Positions 37,075 to 46,199 are shown, numbered from the stretch's first letter. The stretch: 64,000 nucleotides of DNA from Alviniconcha marisindica (GCA_018857735.1 JABMCL010001464.1:154501-218500), one strand, 5' to 3'. Translations and numbers: made by a program. Notes: generated by a model from the sequence alone, not told the origin.

Positions 37075-37760
37075 TCTAGTACAATAATCTGGAACATTTC
37101 TGGAAAGAATCAAAGAGAGGAGAGCCTGGGAATGGGGTGCAGGATGGGGCGGGAGAGTCAGGATCAACCTTTACTGCCAGGATGTTTATGATACAACATA
37201 TGAGCAAATGTATTAATTATTTCTGTTGCATTTTGTCAGACATTACATAATTCATGTTTATTTAACTCTCTGAGTGACTGACGTGTGGAAAATGTATACC
37301 TGTTACCATTTTTTTCTCCCAATGCATGCAAATTGTCCACCACATGGAAATGATGTGGGATTGGCTGCATTGCCGTGTTATTATTTTAATTGATTAGTTT
37401 AGACTGCGCTCCTGAAACTTGTTACCGATTGCTGAGACAACACAGCTGGTGGGAGACCCAACCTGGAGTTTCGCTGTGCCAATATCAAACGATAAAATAA
37501 ACCTAGGCTTTATTATGGCGATCTAGAAATACTATGAACAGTCATAAAAGCGCTAAACAGAGATAAAAACGGTGTTATCAAGAATTGCAACAAAAACGGC
37601 GCCGGAAGAATTTCCGAATTTATGACACTGAATTTGACAATGACCCAATATTATTTACTACCTTGTTAAGCGCTCTGTTTCTGTCTTCGATAACTTCCAA
37701 CAAGGAAGTCCGATGAGTGTCAAGCAAAGGATCATCGTGATCAGCTGCTTCTTCCGCCAT
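21973..37760 (-). CDS. TEX47: TEX47-like protein with BLUF-like fold, 8 exons, ~353 residues
   Basis: Exons in order on the minus strand: 37760-37662, 33112-32876, 32681-32605, 32143-31969, 31633-31529, 30391-30233, 29494-29431, 22529-22428, with the last coding piece 22016-21973 ending in TGA (nine coding pieces if exon 1 is included). All junction phases agree. Residues ~113-246 resemble a BLUF (ferredoxin-like) fold: [14 protein letters not shown] as strand 1, a helix, then [18 protein letters not shown], a helix, [13 protein letters not shown] and QGWGFRTLD. The C-terminus has [21 protein letters not shown] recall this arrangement from vertebrate TEX47, a testis-expressed protein of unknown function. 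The canonical BLUF flavin residues appear absent. The N-terminal ~110 residues are low-complexity and basic. Whether exon 37662-37760 belongs to this gene is less certain, because 33100 is also a good start codon. Confidence 0.65.
22203..22236. repeat. (CA)n microsatellite
   Basis: About 16 CA units in the 3' part of the TEX47-like gene, between its last two exons' flanks. Confidence 0.9.
22428..22529 (-). CDS. TEX47: TEX47-like exon 8
   Basis: Acceptor GTTCAG, donor GTG|GTCAGT (weak). Encodes [20 protein letters not shown] and [10 protein letters not shown], entering and leaving in phase 1. Confidence 0.75.
22640..22960. repeat. imperfect ~60-bp minisatellite
   Basis: Four to six ragged copies with AGGCAGACATCA, GTACAAAA and GAAAACAACACACAAAA phrases, lying in the intron of the TEX47-like gene. 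Confidence 0.65.
23011..23041. repeat. poly-G run of about 30 bases
   Basis: Nearly uninterrupted G on the + strand (C on the transcribed minus-strand pre-mRNA). The length may be affected by sequencing. Confidence 0.9.
23417..23600. repeat. (CA)n/(CGCA)n microsatellite
   Basis: Interrupted CA and CGCA blocks just beyond the 3' end of the LINE. Confidence 0.9.
23764..27123 (-). pseudogene. LINE ORF2 (APE endonuclease + reverse transcriptase), frameshifted
   Basis: Open blocks in order: 27123-26041 (endonuclease; [22 protein letters not shown], then a DSWHMPV variant of the usual SDHxPV), 26044-25571 (linker and start of the [10 protein letters not shown]), 25553-24942 (RT motifs; [35 protein letters not shown]), 24936-24724 ([19 protein letters not shown]), 24716-24108 (thumb/C-terminal region) and 24110-23764 in another frame ([16 protein letters not shown] and the zinc knuckle). 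The catalytic FADD box falls on a T-run frameshift at about 24955-24963. A TAG at 23884-23886 interrupts the final block. These breaks make it a pseudogene unless they are assembly errors at homopolymers. Confidence 0.88.
27136..27645 (-). repeat. 48-bp minisatellite at the ORF1/ORF2 junction, ~10 copies
   Basis: The unit on the + strand contains CAGAGGGGTGGTCCTGCCTG and TCTCCTTGTTGATGCTCGCT. On the minus strand it encodes [16 protein letters not shown]. Some copies carry 9-base or single-base changes that shift the frame. The array ends right where ORF2 begins. Confidence 0.9.
27418..29022 (-). pseudogene. LINE ORF1 with 2A-like motif, interrupted by one stop
   Basis: From ATG 29020-29022 the frame encodes a hydrophobic stretch ([14 protein letters not shown]) directly before [11 protein letters not shown] (28819-28842 for DVELNPGP). 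A Gln/Thr/Glu-rich linker and a heptad-like coiled coil follow, then an in-frame TAA at 28351-28353. The same frame continues with [10 protein letters not shown]..., a basic RNA-binding-like region similar to LINE ORF1 proteins, and runs into 16-residue repeats ([16 protein letters not shown]) until a stop at 27418. In related elements the 2A motif causes ribosome skipping; here that is inferred. Confidence 0.8.
29211..29274. repeat. (GA)n microsatellite at the LINE 5' side
   Basis: About 31 GA units. A second interrupted (GA)n lies at 29358-29402, next to exon 7 of the TEX47-like gene. Confidence 0.95.
29431..29494 (-). CDS. TEX47: TEX47-like exon 7
   Basis: Acceptor GTTACAG, donor CAAG|GTAACA. 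Encodes [20 protein letters not shown]. Ends in phase 1, matching the exon 6.9 kb further on. Confidence 0.75.
29640..30060. repeat. ~34-bp minisatellite, ~10 imperfect copies
   Basis: Units contain TTAGTGAGTTGGTGAATCAA and (G/A)TACA(C/T)ACTGTCTG. It lies in the intron between exons 6 and 7 of the TEX47-like gene. Confidence 0.8.
30233..30391 (-). CDS. TEX47: TEX47-like exon 6
   Basis: Starts after a U12-type branch point (TTTCCCTTGAC) and terminal AC. Encodes [20 protein letters not shown] and [18 protein letters not shown], 53 codons, with donor AAG|GTGAGC. Confidence 0.8.
30392..31528 (-). other. U12-type AT-AC intron of the TEX47-like gene
   Basis: On the minus strand the intron begins ATATCCTTTC (31528 downward) and ends TTTCCCTTGACTGTCTCAC at 30392, giving a U12 branch point about 10 bases before the terminal AC. 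Both flanking exons are phase 0 and the join SHD|IPHRQ is open. It holds a SINE-like (AAT)n fragment (about 30676-30800) and a (CA)n tract (30867-30922). A terminal CAG 15 bases downstream (30377) would also keep the frame. Confidence 0.8.
30676..30922. repeat. (AAT)n SINE-like fragment plus (CA)n tract
   Basis: AATAATAATAATAATAGGGA, then AGAGTGCTTTTGG and AAAGCGCTTTACAACTT, resembling the other (AAT)n-flanked short elements in the window. A CA tract at 30867-30922 follows. Confidence 0.65.
31529..31633 (-). CDS. TEX47: TEX47-like exon 5, ends at an AT-AC donor
   Basis: Acceptor TTTCAG. Encodes [18 protein letters not shown] and SKILVISHD in phase 0. Reading on meets TAG after three codons with no GT donor nearby, but the bases after GAC are ATATCCTTT, the U12 AT-AC donor consensus. 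Confidence 0.78.
31969..32143 (-). CDS. TEX47: TEX47-like exon 4 (core of the BLUF-like fold)
   Basis: Acceptor ATACAG, donor GAG|GTAGGT. Encodes the helix [15 protein letters not shown] and the strand pair [18 protein letters not shown], the region corresponding to ITGLL.Y...FLQVLEG in BLUF domains. Confidence 0.8.
32605..32681 (-). CDS. TEX47: TEX47-like exon 3 (first BLUF-fold strand)
   Basis: The acceptor ends TTGCAG and the exon reads [20 protein letters not shown]. The donor AGTAT|GTAACA gives phase 2, required by the next exon. The alternative donor two codons earlier (GTATGT) would put the following exon out of frame. Confidence 0.75.
32876..33112 (-). CDS. TEX47: TEX47-like exon 2 (or first exon, ATG at 33100)
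   Basis: Encodes [16 protein letters not shown] onward, then a basic stretch ([20 protein letters not shown]) and YVDSVNAEE, with donor GAG|GTAAGG. Two starts are possible: spliced entry at 33112 or initiation at ATG 33098-33100, which sits in CAAAATGG. Confidence 0.75.
33113..36000. other. intronic/intergenic DNA upstream of the ATG at 33100, no firm gene
   Basis: If exon 37662-37760 belongs to the TEX47-like gene this is its first intron. It contains a G-run (34449-34466), a (GT)n tract (35382-35450) and CA-rich DNA (35860-35900). One minus-strand block (about 35215-35345) is open with an acceptor-like CAG but could not be tied to a gene. Confidence 0.5.
36001..36468 (-). mobile_element. 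tRNA-derived SINE, copy 3
   Basis: Same family and orientation as the copies at 595-1092 and 10467-10920. The tRNA-like head lies at 36400-36468 with GCTCAGTGGTTAGAG and GGTTCGAATTC. Confidence 0.85.
36469..37661. other. no gene seen; (GT)n and C-run
   Basis: AT-rich DNA with a C/A-rich run near 36806-36833 and a (GT)n tract at 37030-37072. No exon was recognised. Confidence 0.5.
37662..37760 (-). CDS. TEX47: candidate first coding exon ([10 protein letters not shown]...)
   Basis: The ATG is at 37760 with a good context (GCGGAAG upstream on the minus strand). It encodes 33 residues ending [13 protein letters not shown], with donor AAG|GTAGTA. It ends in phase 0, which fits the phase-0 entry of the next exon at 33112 through an acceptor TTTGCCAG. 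It could instead belong to another short minus-strand gene; no other partner exon was recognised between 33.1 and 37.6 kb. Confidence 0.5.
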
Positions 37761-38094
37761 TTTGTAAATATCTCCAAGGAAACGCTGTTGCGCAAAGTGG
37801 CGAGATCTTAAGAATATTAATAGATATATATTACAATATGTTGGTTCTTTTATTCATCACAACAAAATATGGGAAAATGTATTAAAAATATTGCATAAGA
37901 AAATAAGGTTAAAAAGAAAAGTGGAAAGAAACAAAAGAAAAAGGACAAGATTTTCAACAAGGGAAGTGACTCTTCGTACTTGCGTTTTTCTAACGTTGGA
38001 GTCCTGAAACACTGATCTGTGTCGATGCTCAGAAAACAGCAGATACAGTGATAATCATCACGTTTCATGGTGAATGTGCTGGAAATATCACAAG
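37761..38094. promoter_or_regulatory. divergent promoter region, TEX47-like exon 1 / GPANK1
   Basis: The candidate ATG of the minus-strand gene (37760) and the GPANK1 5' UTR exon (ending with donor CAAG|GTAATA at 38094/38095) are head-to-head, with only ~330 bases between. The minus-strand start sits in a GCCATTTTG (YY1-like) context. No TATA box is obvious. Shared regulation is inferred from geometry. Confidence 0.45.
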
Positions 38095-38295
38095 GTAATA
38101 ATTATTATACATCATAGATTGGTAACATTATTACAGCGGCAACTGAGTCGCCAACAACTGTACAAGGCTTGGGCACTTGTTATTCCTGTATATTAATTTA
38201 TTATCCTTGATCTGTTCATGTTTAGAAATTAGAAATGGAGTTCATGTACATAACCTGACTTTACTCTAATTCCATTGCCATTGGTTTCATTTCAG
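38095..38295 (+). other. GPANK1 5' UTR intron
   Basis: GT donor at 38095 and acceptor TTTCATTTCAG ending at 38295, 25 bases before the start codon. Confidence 0.65.
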
Positions 38296-38320
38296 GTGCA
38301 TCGGAACAGACCTCATCAAC

Positions 38321-39577
38321 ATGGCAAGCCTGCCAAAGCCATTGGGAAATCCAGAGTACAGACATCTGATTGATTTTGTTAGACCTGGCCACAGTGGAAA
38401 CTGTGGAAGGAAGAAACGTGCTGCCTCTCTGACACCTGCAGCCATCAGTGGTAATGAAGCCAGGTCATTCTATGAAGAACTATGCCAAGATAAAATGCCA
38501 GGTGACAGACTGGGTATTTGTATGAGGAAAAGGAAATGTGGCTCAGGACACAAACGGAGACATGAGAAAAGGACATGCCACAGAACCACTGATTTGTGTG
38601 AAGTTCAGAGTGAAGTTGATTTGTCTGAAAATGTTTCTGCCATTGGTCATGCTGGTGTTAATTATAATGATAGAATAATCTGCAGTGTCAAAAATGAGAC
38701 AAGTGCTCCAGTTGAAATCTCTTCTTCAAGTTCCAGCAGTGCTTCAAGACCAACAAGTGGATGCCACTCTCATGCCATGGACAAAGGTGCAAAGTTGAGT
38801 CAGAGGGTTCAGGACCACAGAAGATCAGAGCTGTTGAGGCTGGCACAGAATGGAGATAATGACGGTGTGAAAGAATTACTTCAGGTGGGCACTGATGTCA
38901 ACAGCATGGACAGATTTGGCTGGACAGCTGCCATGTCAGCAGCCTTTGAAGGCCATGTTGATGTTCTCCAGACCCTAGTCAAAGCTGGTGCTGATCTGAC
39001 CATCAGCAACTCCCAGGGACACACAGCAGTGTCACTTGCTTCCCAGAAACATCACACAAGTGCAGTGAAATTTATTGAGTCTTTCCAGCGTGTTGGCCTC
39101 ATTGCCTGCAAATCCAAGTCCAGAGAGCAGCAGATGACCAGATTTTACTGCGGTGTGTGCAAATCTGAGTTCACTGACACAGACCAGAAAACCCACACTA
39201 GATCCACAGTGCACATTTTCAACACGGGGCATAAGCCCAAGGATGATTCTTTCCTCATTCCACCATCCAATGTAGGCTATCGTCTGATGCTGAAAACAGG
39301 CTGGGATGGGAGCAGAGGACTGGGTCCTGGTGGACAAGGCCAGAGGTTTCCTGTGAGAACGTTGCTTAAGCGGGACCGCAAGGGGCTTGGCAACATGGTG
39401 ACAGAGAAAACAAAAGTGACACACTTTGGAGCAAAAGACCAATCAGCTGTTGCTGGGGGCCACAGTCAGTTTTGTAAGCGAGAAGCAAATGTCAGGACCC
39501 TGTCCAGGCGTGCGCAAAGATTGAAAGAGAGAAGAGACCGACAACGTGAAATTGAGCTGAGACGTCAACTTTCTTGA
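38321..39577 (+). CDS. GPANK1: GPANK1, G-patch domain and ankyrin repeats protein
   Basis: A 418-residue protein encoded in one exon. Residues ~165-258 form ankyrin-type repeats (LLRLAQNGDNDGVKELLQVG, GWTAAMSAAFEGHVDVLQTL, GHTAVSLASQKHHTSAVKFI). Residues 276-298 hold a zinc-finger-like FYCGVCKSEF...THTRSTVH. A G-patch follows at ~320-360 (GYRLMLKTGWDGSRGLGPGG and RDRKGLGNMV). A basic Arg/Glu-rich C-terminal helix closes the protein. This domain order is diagnostic of GPANK1 (BAT4). G-patch proteins usually bind DEAH helicases or RNA; the precise role here is unknown. Residues 70-160 are low-complexity and poorly conserved. The start ATG follows a 5' UTR intron; the stop is TGA 39575-39577. 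Confidence 0.95.
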   Translation: MASLPKPLGNPEYRHLIDFVRPGHSGNCGRKKRAASLTPAAISGNEARSFYEELCQDKMPGDRLGICMRKRKCGSGHKRRHEKRTCHRTTDLCEVQSEVDLSENVSAIGHAGVNYNDRIICSVKNETSAPVEISSSSSSSASRPTSGCHSHAMDKGAKLSQRVQDHRRSELLRLAQNGDNDGVKELLQVGTDVNSMDRFGWTAAMSAAFEGHVDVLQTLVKAGADLTISNSQGHTAVSLASQKHHTSAVKFIESFQRVGLIACKSKSREQQMTRFYCGVCKSEFTDTDQKTHTRSTVHIFNTGHKPKDDSFLIPPSNVGYRLMLKTGWDGSRGLGPGGQGQRFPVRTLLKRDRKGLGNMVTEKTKVTHFGAKDQSAVAGGHSQFCKREANVRTLSRRAQRLKERRDRQREIELRRQLS

Positions 39578-41779
39578 CTTAAATTTTTGCTTTATTTCAC
39601 TTACTTTGTGCTGTATGATAATGAAGACTGTTTAGATGGAGATCATATAATAATTATGATATTAGATCATTCTTATGAAGCGCCATTGTCTAACCTCATT
39701 GCACTGTACAATCAACCTCTGACAAAAAACACATTTACATACTTTTCCACAAACAGAACCATAAGCAGTTATTGTACCATATAGATATAATGTAGCAAAC
39801 AATAACTACCCCCCCCCCCCCCCCCCCCCACCAACACACACACACACACGCACTATACAACTTTATTTGAGTGTTAATACAATTGCATTTGGAAAGTTTT
39901 ATGGTGCCAAGTACACTTGTCACACATTCACACCAATCATAAAACATTAAATTACAACAACATAAACATCTGGGGAAAGAGTCGTTGATAATTTATATAT
40001 ATATGAGAAATCCATTGACACATACACAAATGCCCTACTCGTGAAATGTTTTAAAGACTGCAGGGTCCAGGGACATAGATATTATATTTCTGTTGCCTGC
40101 TGGTTACTATACAATATTGTGAATTAGTTTTGGGATTATTTTATGAGTGGATGAAAGTTCACAACATTTATCTACTTTATTCACATCTCGTAACTGGTTG
40201 TTGGTAAGAATCAACATACAAGGGAGTTAACTGGCACTCAAAATACGTAACACAAACTACATGTACAATAAAAAAGACCTGAGTCACCTACGGTAACTCT
40301 CACCTGGCATGAGTGTAAATACGGGGTACATAACCTCTACCATTACATAACCTCTACCAGAGGTACATCCTCTACATTGGCTGTTGGTAAATTTTGCCCA
40401 GAACTGTAACTACTTTAAAACTGAAAGTTCTGATACAAATTTGAATTACCTTCCTGCTCTGTCAGTTGCACTCAGTCAACTGCAAGACTGCACCAAAATG
40501 CCTTGTAAATTGATTAAAGACTAGTGACAAGCTGTACACAGCATGATGTCAGATATGAAATCAATCTGTCCATCTTTTATGATTATCAATCACAATCACA
40601 ATGATTATTGTGCTGTCTAATTTAATTTGTTTGACTGTTTTTTTGTTTGTTTGTTTGCTTGCCATTTGTTTGTTTTGTTTTTAGAAATGGATTTTTTTCC
40701 AAATTCAGGTGCAGAGATCTGTTTAGTCCTTGCTGGTGCTGAAAATGGGATAAAGTAACTTAAACTTGACAAGACCATAAGTTGCTAGATTGTGAAAATA
40801 ACTACATTTCTATGCATAGGAAGGACAATGGTGCCATGATCAAAGATGCATCATTAATCACTGTTGGTTGTTGAATTCATCATGGAAACAGATCAGTTAA
40901 AAGTAATATATATGTCAGAATACAGATCTGGGTTTGTTTGCCTTCTGTTCTGGTGTTCTTCTTCTTCAGTATAGTGTCCAACTTCAGCACTGGAGACTGA
41001 CACTTTTTGTGCATGTTGGGTTATTTTGGTGTTTGCATAATCCTCCAAGTGCCGACATAGACTGCAGGATCTTTATATATATTTTCCTGCCCTTTCTTGT
41101 TTCTTCTCTTTCCTCACTCTTCTTTTGTGGTTGTAACAACTTTTTATTTTATGATTAGTGTATAGGTGTGAAATCGGCTTAGTAATAATGCTCAGTAGTA
41201 CTAGGACTAGGTGCATTTGACACTATTAGTAACAGTTTTGTGTGGGTGTGACAGTGATGATGAATAAATGAACCAACACCAAGAAACATTTTGGTTTTAC
41301 TTGGCAAGAATAAAATTCTTGTCCTATTCTCAGGTCTTATGTTTTGCAATCATGAATCATGCACTTATGCATACATTTTTAATGGGACCATGATTAGGCA
41401 GTAATGTCTGCTTATGTATAGAAATACATATATGTATTAATTATTATTAAATGAAATTTTGTGTTTGTGTGTGTCCTGTGCACAGTGGCTTTTATCAAAC
41501 CTGGTCTTCTAGATCTATGAAGAATGGCTTGTCACCAGACTTCCCCCAACCCCCACCCCCTTCCCCCCTGTCCCATCACTCTCCCATGGTTCTGCTCCTA
41601 CTGATCCACTTTGTATAGCTGATGGTAGCAGATGTGATGTTAGTATGAAACCTCAAGAAGAACGAAATTGGCCAAGAATATTATACATGTATTGTCACAT
41701 GATTTTCTTGCTGTGGAACTTACCAACAAAGTAGATGGTACCAAATAAAACAGCTACTTTTTTATGCATTGCCTTTTAT

Positions 41780-41852
<73 letters not shown>

Positions 41853-42140
41853 TCAGCCACATGTATGTATCGGTTCTCAGAAAGGAAAAAGACCACTGTA
41901 TGGGGTATGTTAATGTTATTCAGACACACACACATGCATGCACACACACACATGTACACAGGCTGAACACAAACATGAGACAAAGTCATATTCATGTCAC
42001 TGAGTAGCCACAGTGCTATAATACTGCATAAACCACAGCAATGAAGTTGAAGAAAATGAAAAGAAAGCACACATGACACAATATGAATCATAAGAATAAA
42101 TATATAAAAAATATGTATATACTTTATCACATATATGTAG
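39578..42140. other. GPANK1 3' flank, no gene seen
   Basis: AT-rich DNA with a 20-base C-run (39811-39830) followed by CA repeats, and a (GT)n tract at 41781-41850. No exon or conserved element was recognised. Confidence 0.5.
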
Positions 42141-42149
42141 CATTTTAAA

Positions 42150-42262
42150 GAAATATTGCAGATTAAAAATCTCATTGCCATCTGATGTTGATGCCCCATC
42201 CCTACAGGCTTTTAAGAGCAGGCTGGATGAGATTTGGCAAGACAAGAAGTTTCTTCACTGAG
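42150..42262 (+). mobile_element. 3'-terminal fragment of a second LINE
   Basis: The + strand reads LPSDVDAPSLQAFKSRLDEI then WQDKKFLH and TGA (stop 42259-42261). This is the typical C-terminal end of LINE reverse-transcriptase proteins (V-APS-L--FK-RLD--W). Nothing upstream is coding, so it is a 5'-truncated insertion. Confidence 0.7.
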
Positions 42263-43147
42263 TTTGCCTACCCACACAGTGACCTCAGTGTTTTTGAAAG
42301 TTAAGATAGAGTAGCTTTGGCTGGCAAAGACCAGATAAAGGCTTTCAGCCTAAGTAAATCTGATAATCATATCATCAAAAATGTCACAAATTTTTCAGAA
42401 AGTTGACTCATTTCATAAAATGTATCTTCATGGACATTTTACAAGTTTCCTGATTACACAGGGAAGTTGTAACTACACATCTGAACATCTCATGAAATGA
42501 ACAATAAAATAATTAAGGCAAATGGGCACATACAGATAGTTATATGAAGAAGAAAAATCATTTCTGTATTTGTAACACTAACAGTGCTGAGGTAGCCGAT
42601 GAATTTCATTATTTGCTTAATTTCTCCAATAAAAATGTTAATAGAAACCATATTAATTATGTAGATAAATATGACAGCAATCATTCCAAGGTGCTAAATT
42701 TTTTTAGCCGTATGAACATGACCTCAAACCCTAAGAGCATAAAGCATGCTGAGTTTACTGGTTGTATTTTGATCACACCAACACCAACACAGTGAGGGGA
42801 AGAGAAAAAAGTATTTGTTTTTGTGCGCCATAGTTTTTGCACCAAAGCTTCTAAATGTGTAATGTGCTGTTGTCATGTATTATTAGTAGGGGCGAAAAGT
42901 TCAATAAGTTCAAAAGTTCTGTAAGAATGAAATTTTTAAAAGTGAAGACAACAACAAACAAACAAAAACAAAACAAACGAACAAAGGAGAAAAAGAAAGT
43001 CAAAGAAAAAAGGTCATTGGAAAACAACAAAACAGCGCTTTTGTTGCTAGACCCTGTGTAAACAGTAGAACAAAGTTTGTAAACAAATGATCAAGGGCAA
43101 TTACTCCCGTCATGTACGTTCCGGTAAGGGACGTTAGTGGAAGCAAA

Positions 43148-43183
43148 ATGGCCGACAGCATTTGTTGCGCGATTCCCATTTAG
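43148..43183 (+). promoter_or_regulatory. candidate upstream ORF in a strong initiation context
   Basis: CAAAATGGCC at 43144-43153 starts an 11-codon ORF (MADSICCAIPI, stop 43181-43183), about 100 bases before the main start at 43286. If transcribed it could reduce translation. The AAAATGGC core also resembles a YY1 site, so it may instead be a promoter element. Confidence 0.35.
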
Positions 43184-43285
43184 ACTAATGAATTGGTATG
43201 TAAACCTCACACAGTTACGTTTTTTAAGTTTGTGAATAGTCGAGCGTTTTACGTGTTGTGTGCATGGTGACAGAAAGTGGTCAAA

Positions 43286-43721
43286 ATGGCAGTGCATCAG
43301 GCAGGGATGGTGGAACCGATGATGTTGATGAGCATGATGGACAATGCAGTCGGGGTCAACTACTCCACGAACAGACAGCAGTTCCCTCCACCTCATGCAC
43401 ACGCGGGGGTGTCCAACACCGTGCCCAATCACATACCTCCACCAGTACAAACACTCCAGAACCCTCAAAATGCAGCAATTCTTCCGCAGCTTCAGCAACA
43501 ACCACCACCACAACAACAACCTGTGCCGACGCCTGCCAATGCCACCCAACCCACAGCCTCAAGCAACGTGACCAACACCAGTAAGCCGAAGAAACCACGG
43601 AAGAAAAAATCAGCTGATGGATCAGGCCTTCATAAGACTGACTATGAACTGAAGTTAAAGAAGAAAAAGAATGCCAACAAAGACAAACCAAAATCAAAGC
43701 CAAAGAAACCGAGTGATGGAA
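43286..43721 (+). CDS. HTH-like gene, exon 1
   Basis: 145 codons plus one base, with donor GGAA|GTAAGT. A second + frame (43264-43584) is open here but stops before the donor and does not lead into the conserved exon. Confidence 0.7.
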
Positions 43722-44153
43722 GTAAGTATGCAGGAACATTGAAACGGGCAGCGATATAATTTGGCTTGTCATCGCAGGCTTTTGCGACAGATTTCTATAA
43801 CTTCAAAATTACATGTATGTTTTATAAGTATTACTATATGTATGAATGTTTGACAAATCAGTCTTGATGGTGTATAGTAATAGTAAACTGTTTCCTATTA
43901 GTATTACCAATACCAATGTAAAAGAAATTGTTCATACCATAGATGATAGGACAGGTTACTGACACTGTGACAGATGGTTGAAACTAATGAAAGATAAATC
44001 TGCTGCTTCAAGTGCATTAACTGTTGAATGACAGCAAGTCAAGACTCTTAAGTCAAAGACCACAAAGAAGACAAAATGTCAACATCATGAACATGACAAA
44101 AAGTTGAAACAACAGCAAGTTGAACTAACTTTTAAATAGAAAGGATTTATAAG

Positions 44154-44193
<40 letters not shown>

Positions 44194-45884
44194 GGAGAGA
44201 AAGAGAGAGGGTTACAGTCTTATGTTCACAAATGTTTACCGTCTGGATTATTGTTTGATATCATTCATCATCTGATCATGACATGACTCAGTGCATTTCC
44301 AGCACCTTTTTTTGTCATGTGCACCTACAGATTCAGTCTTGCTATTAACTATTACTATATGCCAAAAAAATGAATCCTCTGTCCATCGTCAGGAGCTGAC
44401 ATGTCTTTTTTCATCAAAGTCATTCATGAACTGCTTGGCAAGAGTAGAAACTAGAATGAAGATGAAGATACACAGAGTTACACTAAGCATGAAACCATGA
44501 GCAGAATTCAAAGACTTATTATCCATTCTTTGTTTTTACAGGTGAGCTCAGGGTATTTACTCAATTAATCAGTCAGTATGACTCATTGTCCTTTTGTCAA
44601 AATGCCATGCTAACCATGTCATGTCAACCATAAAATTTTGCCAAGTGAACATGTTGACATTTAACTTTCAAGGTGTGTCTGTTCAACTTCAACCAAGTGA
44701 CGCCATCCCTGTGTCCCATGTAATGATCTACCGATGTCATTGTCATGGTCCAGGCAATTAATAGTCAGACCATACAGTGTGTTTGTTAAGTTAAGATTTT
44801 TTCATTGTACTTATGTTAATATTATAAAATAATGACAACCATTTAATTTATTTATACAATTATACTATATTATTAGCAATACTAATAATTGTGAGTGAAT
44901 TTAGACCATGGTGTTAAGGTTGCTCAAACTTAGGTGCAAACTCCAAGCAGTGGTTTATGACATCCTTCCTTCAACCACTGCCATATTTAGTTACCCCATA
45001 GGGTCCAGAAAACTCGGCTAACGAGCAGTTTTTTGTTGGTGCTCAAACAGTAAGTTTGTTACAAACAACTCAAATAAAACGAGAAGTGTCATTTATAGCC
45101 GCCAACAAAGTTTACACCTGCACAAATAAAACCACAATCGTTTGAATCGATACGGAACTCTTTTTTTTTTACCCGGGGTGGATGCGTCTCATGTTTGGTG
45201 CGTGCTTTGGCGCTAGATTGCTTCTACAGTCATATTAGTACCTGAACCTTTCGGAGGGCGCTGACTGCGTCATTGGACAGCTGCGCGGAGATAAAGAGTG
45301 CCCCTTCAGTGGCGTAACTAAATCTGGCAGAGTTTGGAGGAGGGTGCCAGAAAGTGGTGCTCGGAGTGTGACTTAGGTGCTGAAAGACTGGCTCTAGAGC
45401 TCAGTAACTCAAAAGCATTATAGAATTTATACTATTACTAGCTATTTTAAAGTTATATTTACACCATTAATATTACAGGTGATAATCACAAGGAACCAAA
45501 AGGATTTTAAGAACAAAGCACTTTTTTTTTGTTTTTCTTTGTGGTGAGAATGATTATAGTATTCAAAGTGTCATGAACAAGAAGAGATTTTAATTTTTAT
45601 AATGTTCTGAGACAGTTCATTTCATAATTCTTTTATTTTAATTTTATTTTGCAGCTGTGTCACTGCTTGGCAAAAAGGGAAAGACATTAGATGCACAGGC
45701 ACGAGAAATAGCATTGAACGTTGCTGAGTATTTCAAGCGAGAAGCGGAGTTGGGACGAACGTTGATGCCACTGCATAGTTACCAAAAACGAGCTGCAGCA
45801 GCTACGGGTGTGTCCACAGCAACACTGAGGAAACTTGAAGGGGCAAGAAGAGAAATCAAGTCGGAGAGAGTTGCAGCAGAAGGG
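43286..45884 (+). CDS. basic low-complexity protein with helix-turn-helix-like domain, two exons (3' end open)
   Basis: Exons 43286-43721 and 45655-45884 join in phase 1 (donor GGAA|GTAAGT, acceptor TTTGCAG) to give PKKPSDGTVSLLGKKGKTLD. The first exon encodes a Met-rich start (MAVHQAGMVEPMMLMSMMDN), a Pro/Gln-rich middle and a Lys-rich C-terminal part. The second encodes REIALNVAEYFKREAELGRT and QKRAAAATGVSTATLRKLEG, a two-to-three-helix segment typical of HTH domains in uncharacterised invertebrate and transposon-associated proteins (AATGVS--T-RR). DNA binding is inferred. After GGG at 45884 a good donor (GTATGT) follows. Unspliced, the frame stops at 45917 inside a SINE; spliced, it is phase-compatible with the DTWD1 exon at 47264. 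ATG 43286 (CAAAATGG) is preceded by an in-frame stop at 43268. Confidence 0.7.
44156..44210. repeat. (GT)n-(GA)n microsatellite
   Basis: Fifteen or so GT units followed by GA-rich sequence, in the intron of the HTH-like gene. Confidence 0.9.
44938..45195. repeat. dispersed repeat R17, copy 2
   Basis: High-identity partner of 17605-17885, with small indels. Lies in the intron of the HTH-like gene. Confidence 0.75.
45655..45884 (+). CDS. HTH-like gene, exon 2
   Basis: Acceptor TTTTATTTTGCAG ends at 45654. The exon encodes the helix-turn-helix-like region and leaves in phase 0 at GGG|GTATGT. Confidence 0.72.
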
Positions 45885-45892
45885 GTATGTAA

Positions 45893-46190
45893 TAATGATA
45901 ATAAAGAGGATTTCTAGAGCGTCCATCTACCACAAGGTGGGAGCACAGGGTGCTCTACAATAATAATAATAATGTACATTTATCATGCGCTCATCAACAC
46001 CCTGAGCGCTCACATCATACATATTAACCTAAATGCAATATTTTATATGTACGTAGTGGACAGTTCTACCAAAACAATTCACACAGGCATTGTATGGAAA
46101 CACACACACATACATGCATGCACGCATACACACAAACACGAGAGGTACACATACACACGCACACACACATGCAGGTCAGATGGGGGAATA
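45893..46190. repeat. two (AAT)n-flanked SINE-like fragments and a CA-rich tract
   Basis: The first (45893-45960) matches 12120-12215. The second (about 45962-46110, CATGCGCTCATCAA and GAGCGCTCACATCATACAT) matches 47840-47925 and 48062-48230. CA-rich DNA follows. A stop for the unspliced HTH-like frame (45915-45917) lies in the first fragment. Confidence 0.7.
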
Positions 46191-46199
46191 GGCATGACC

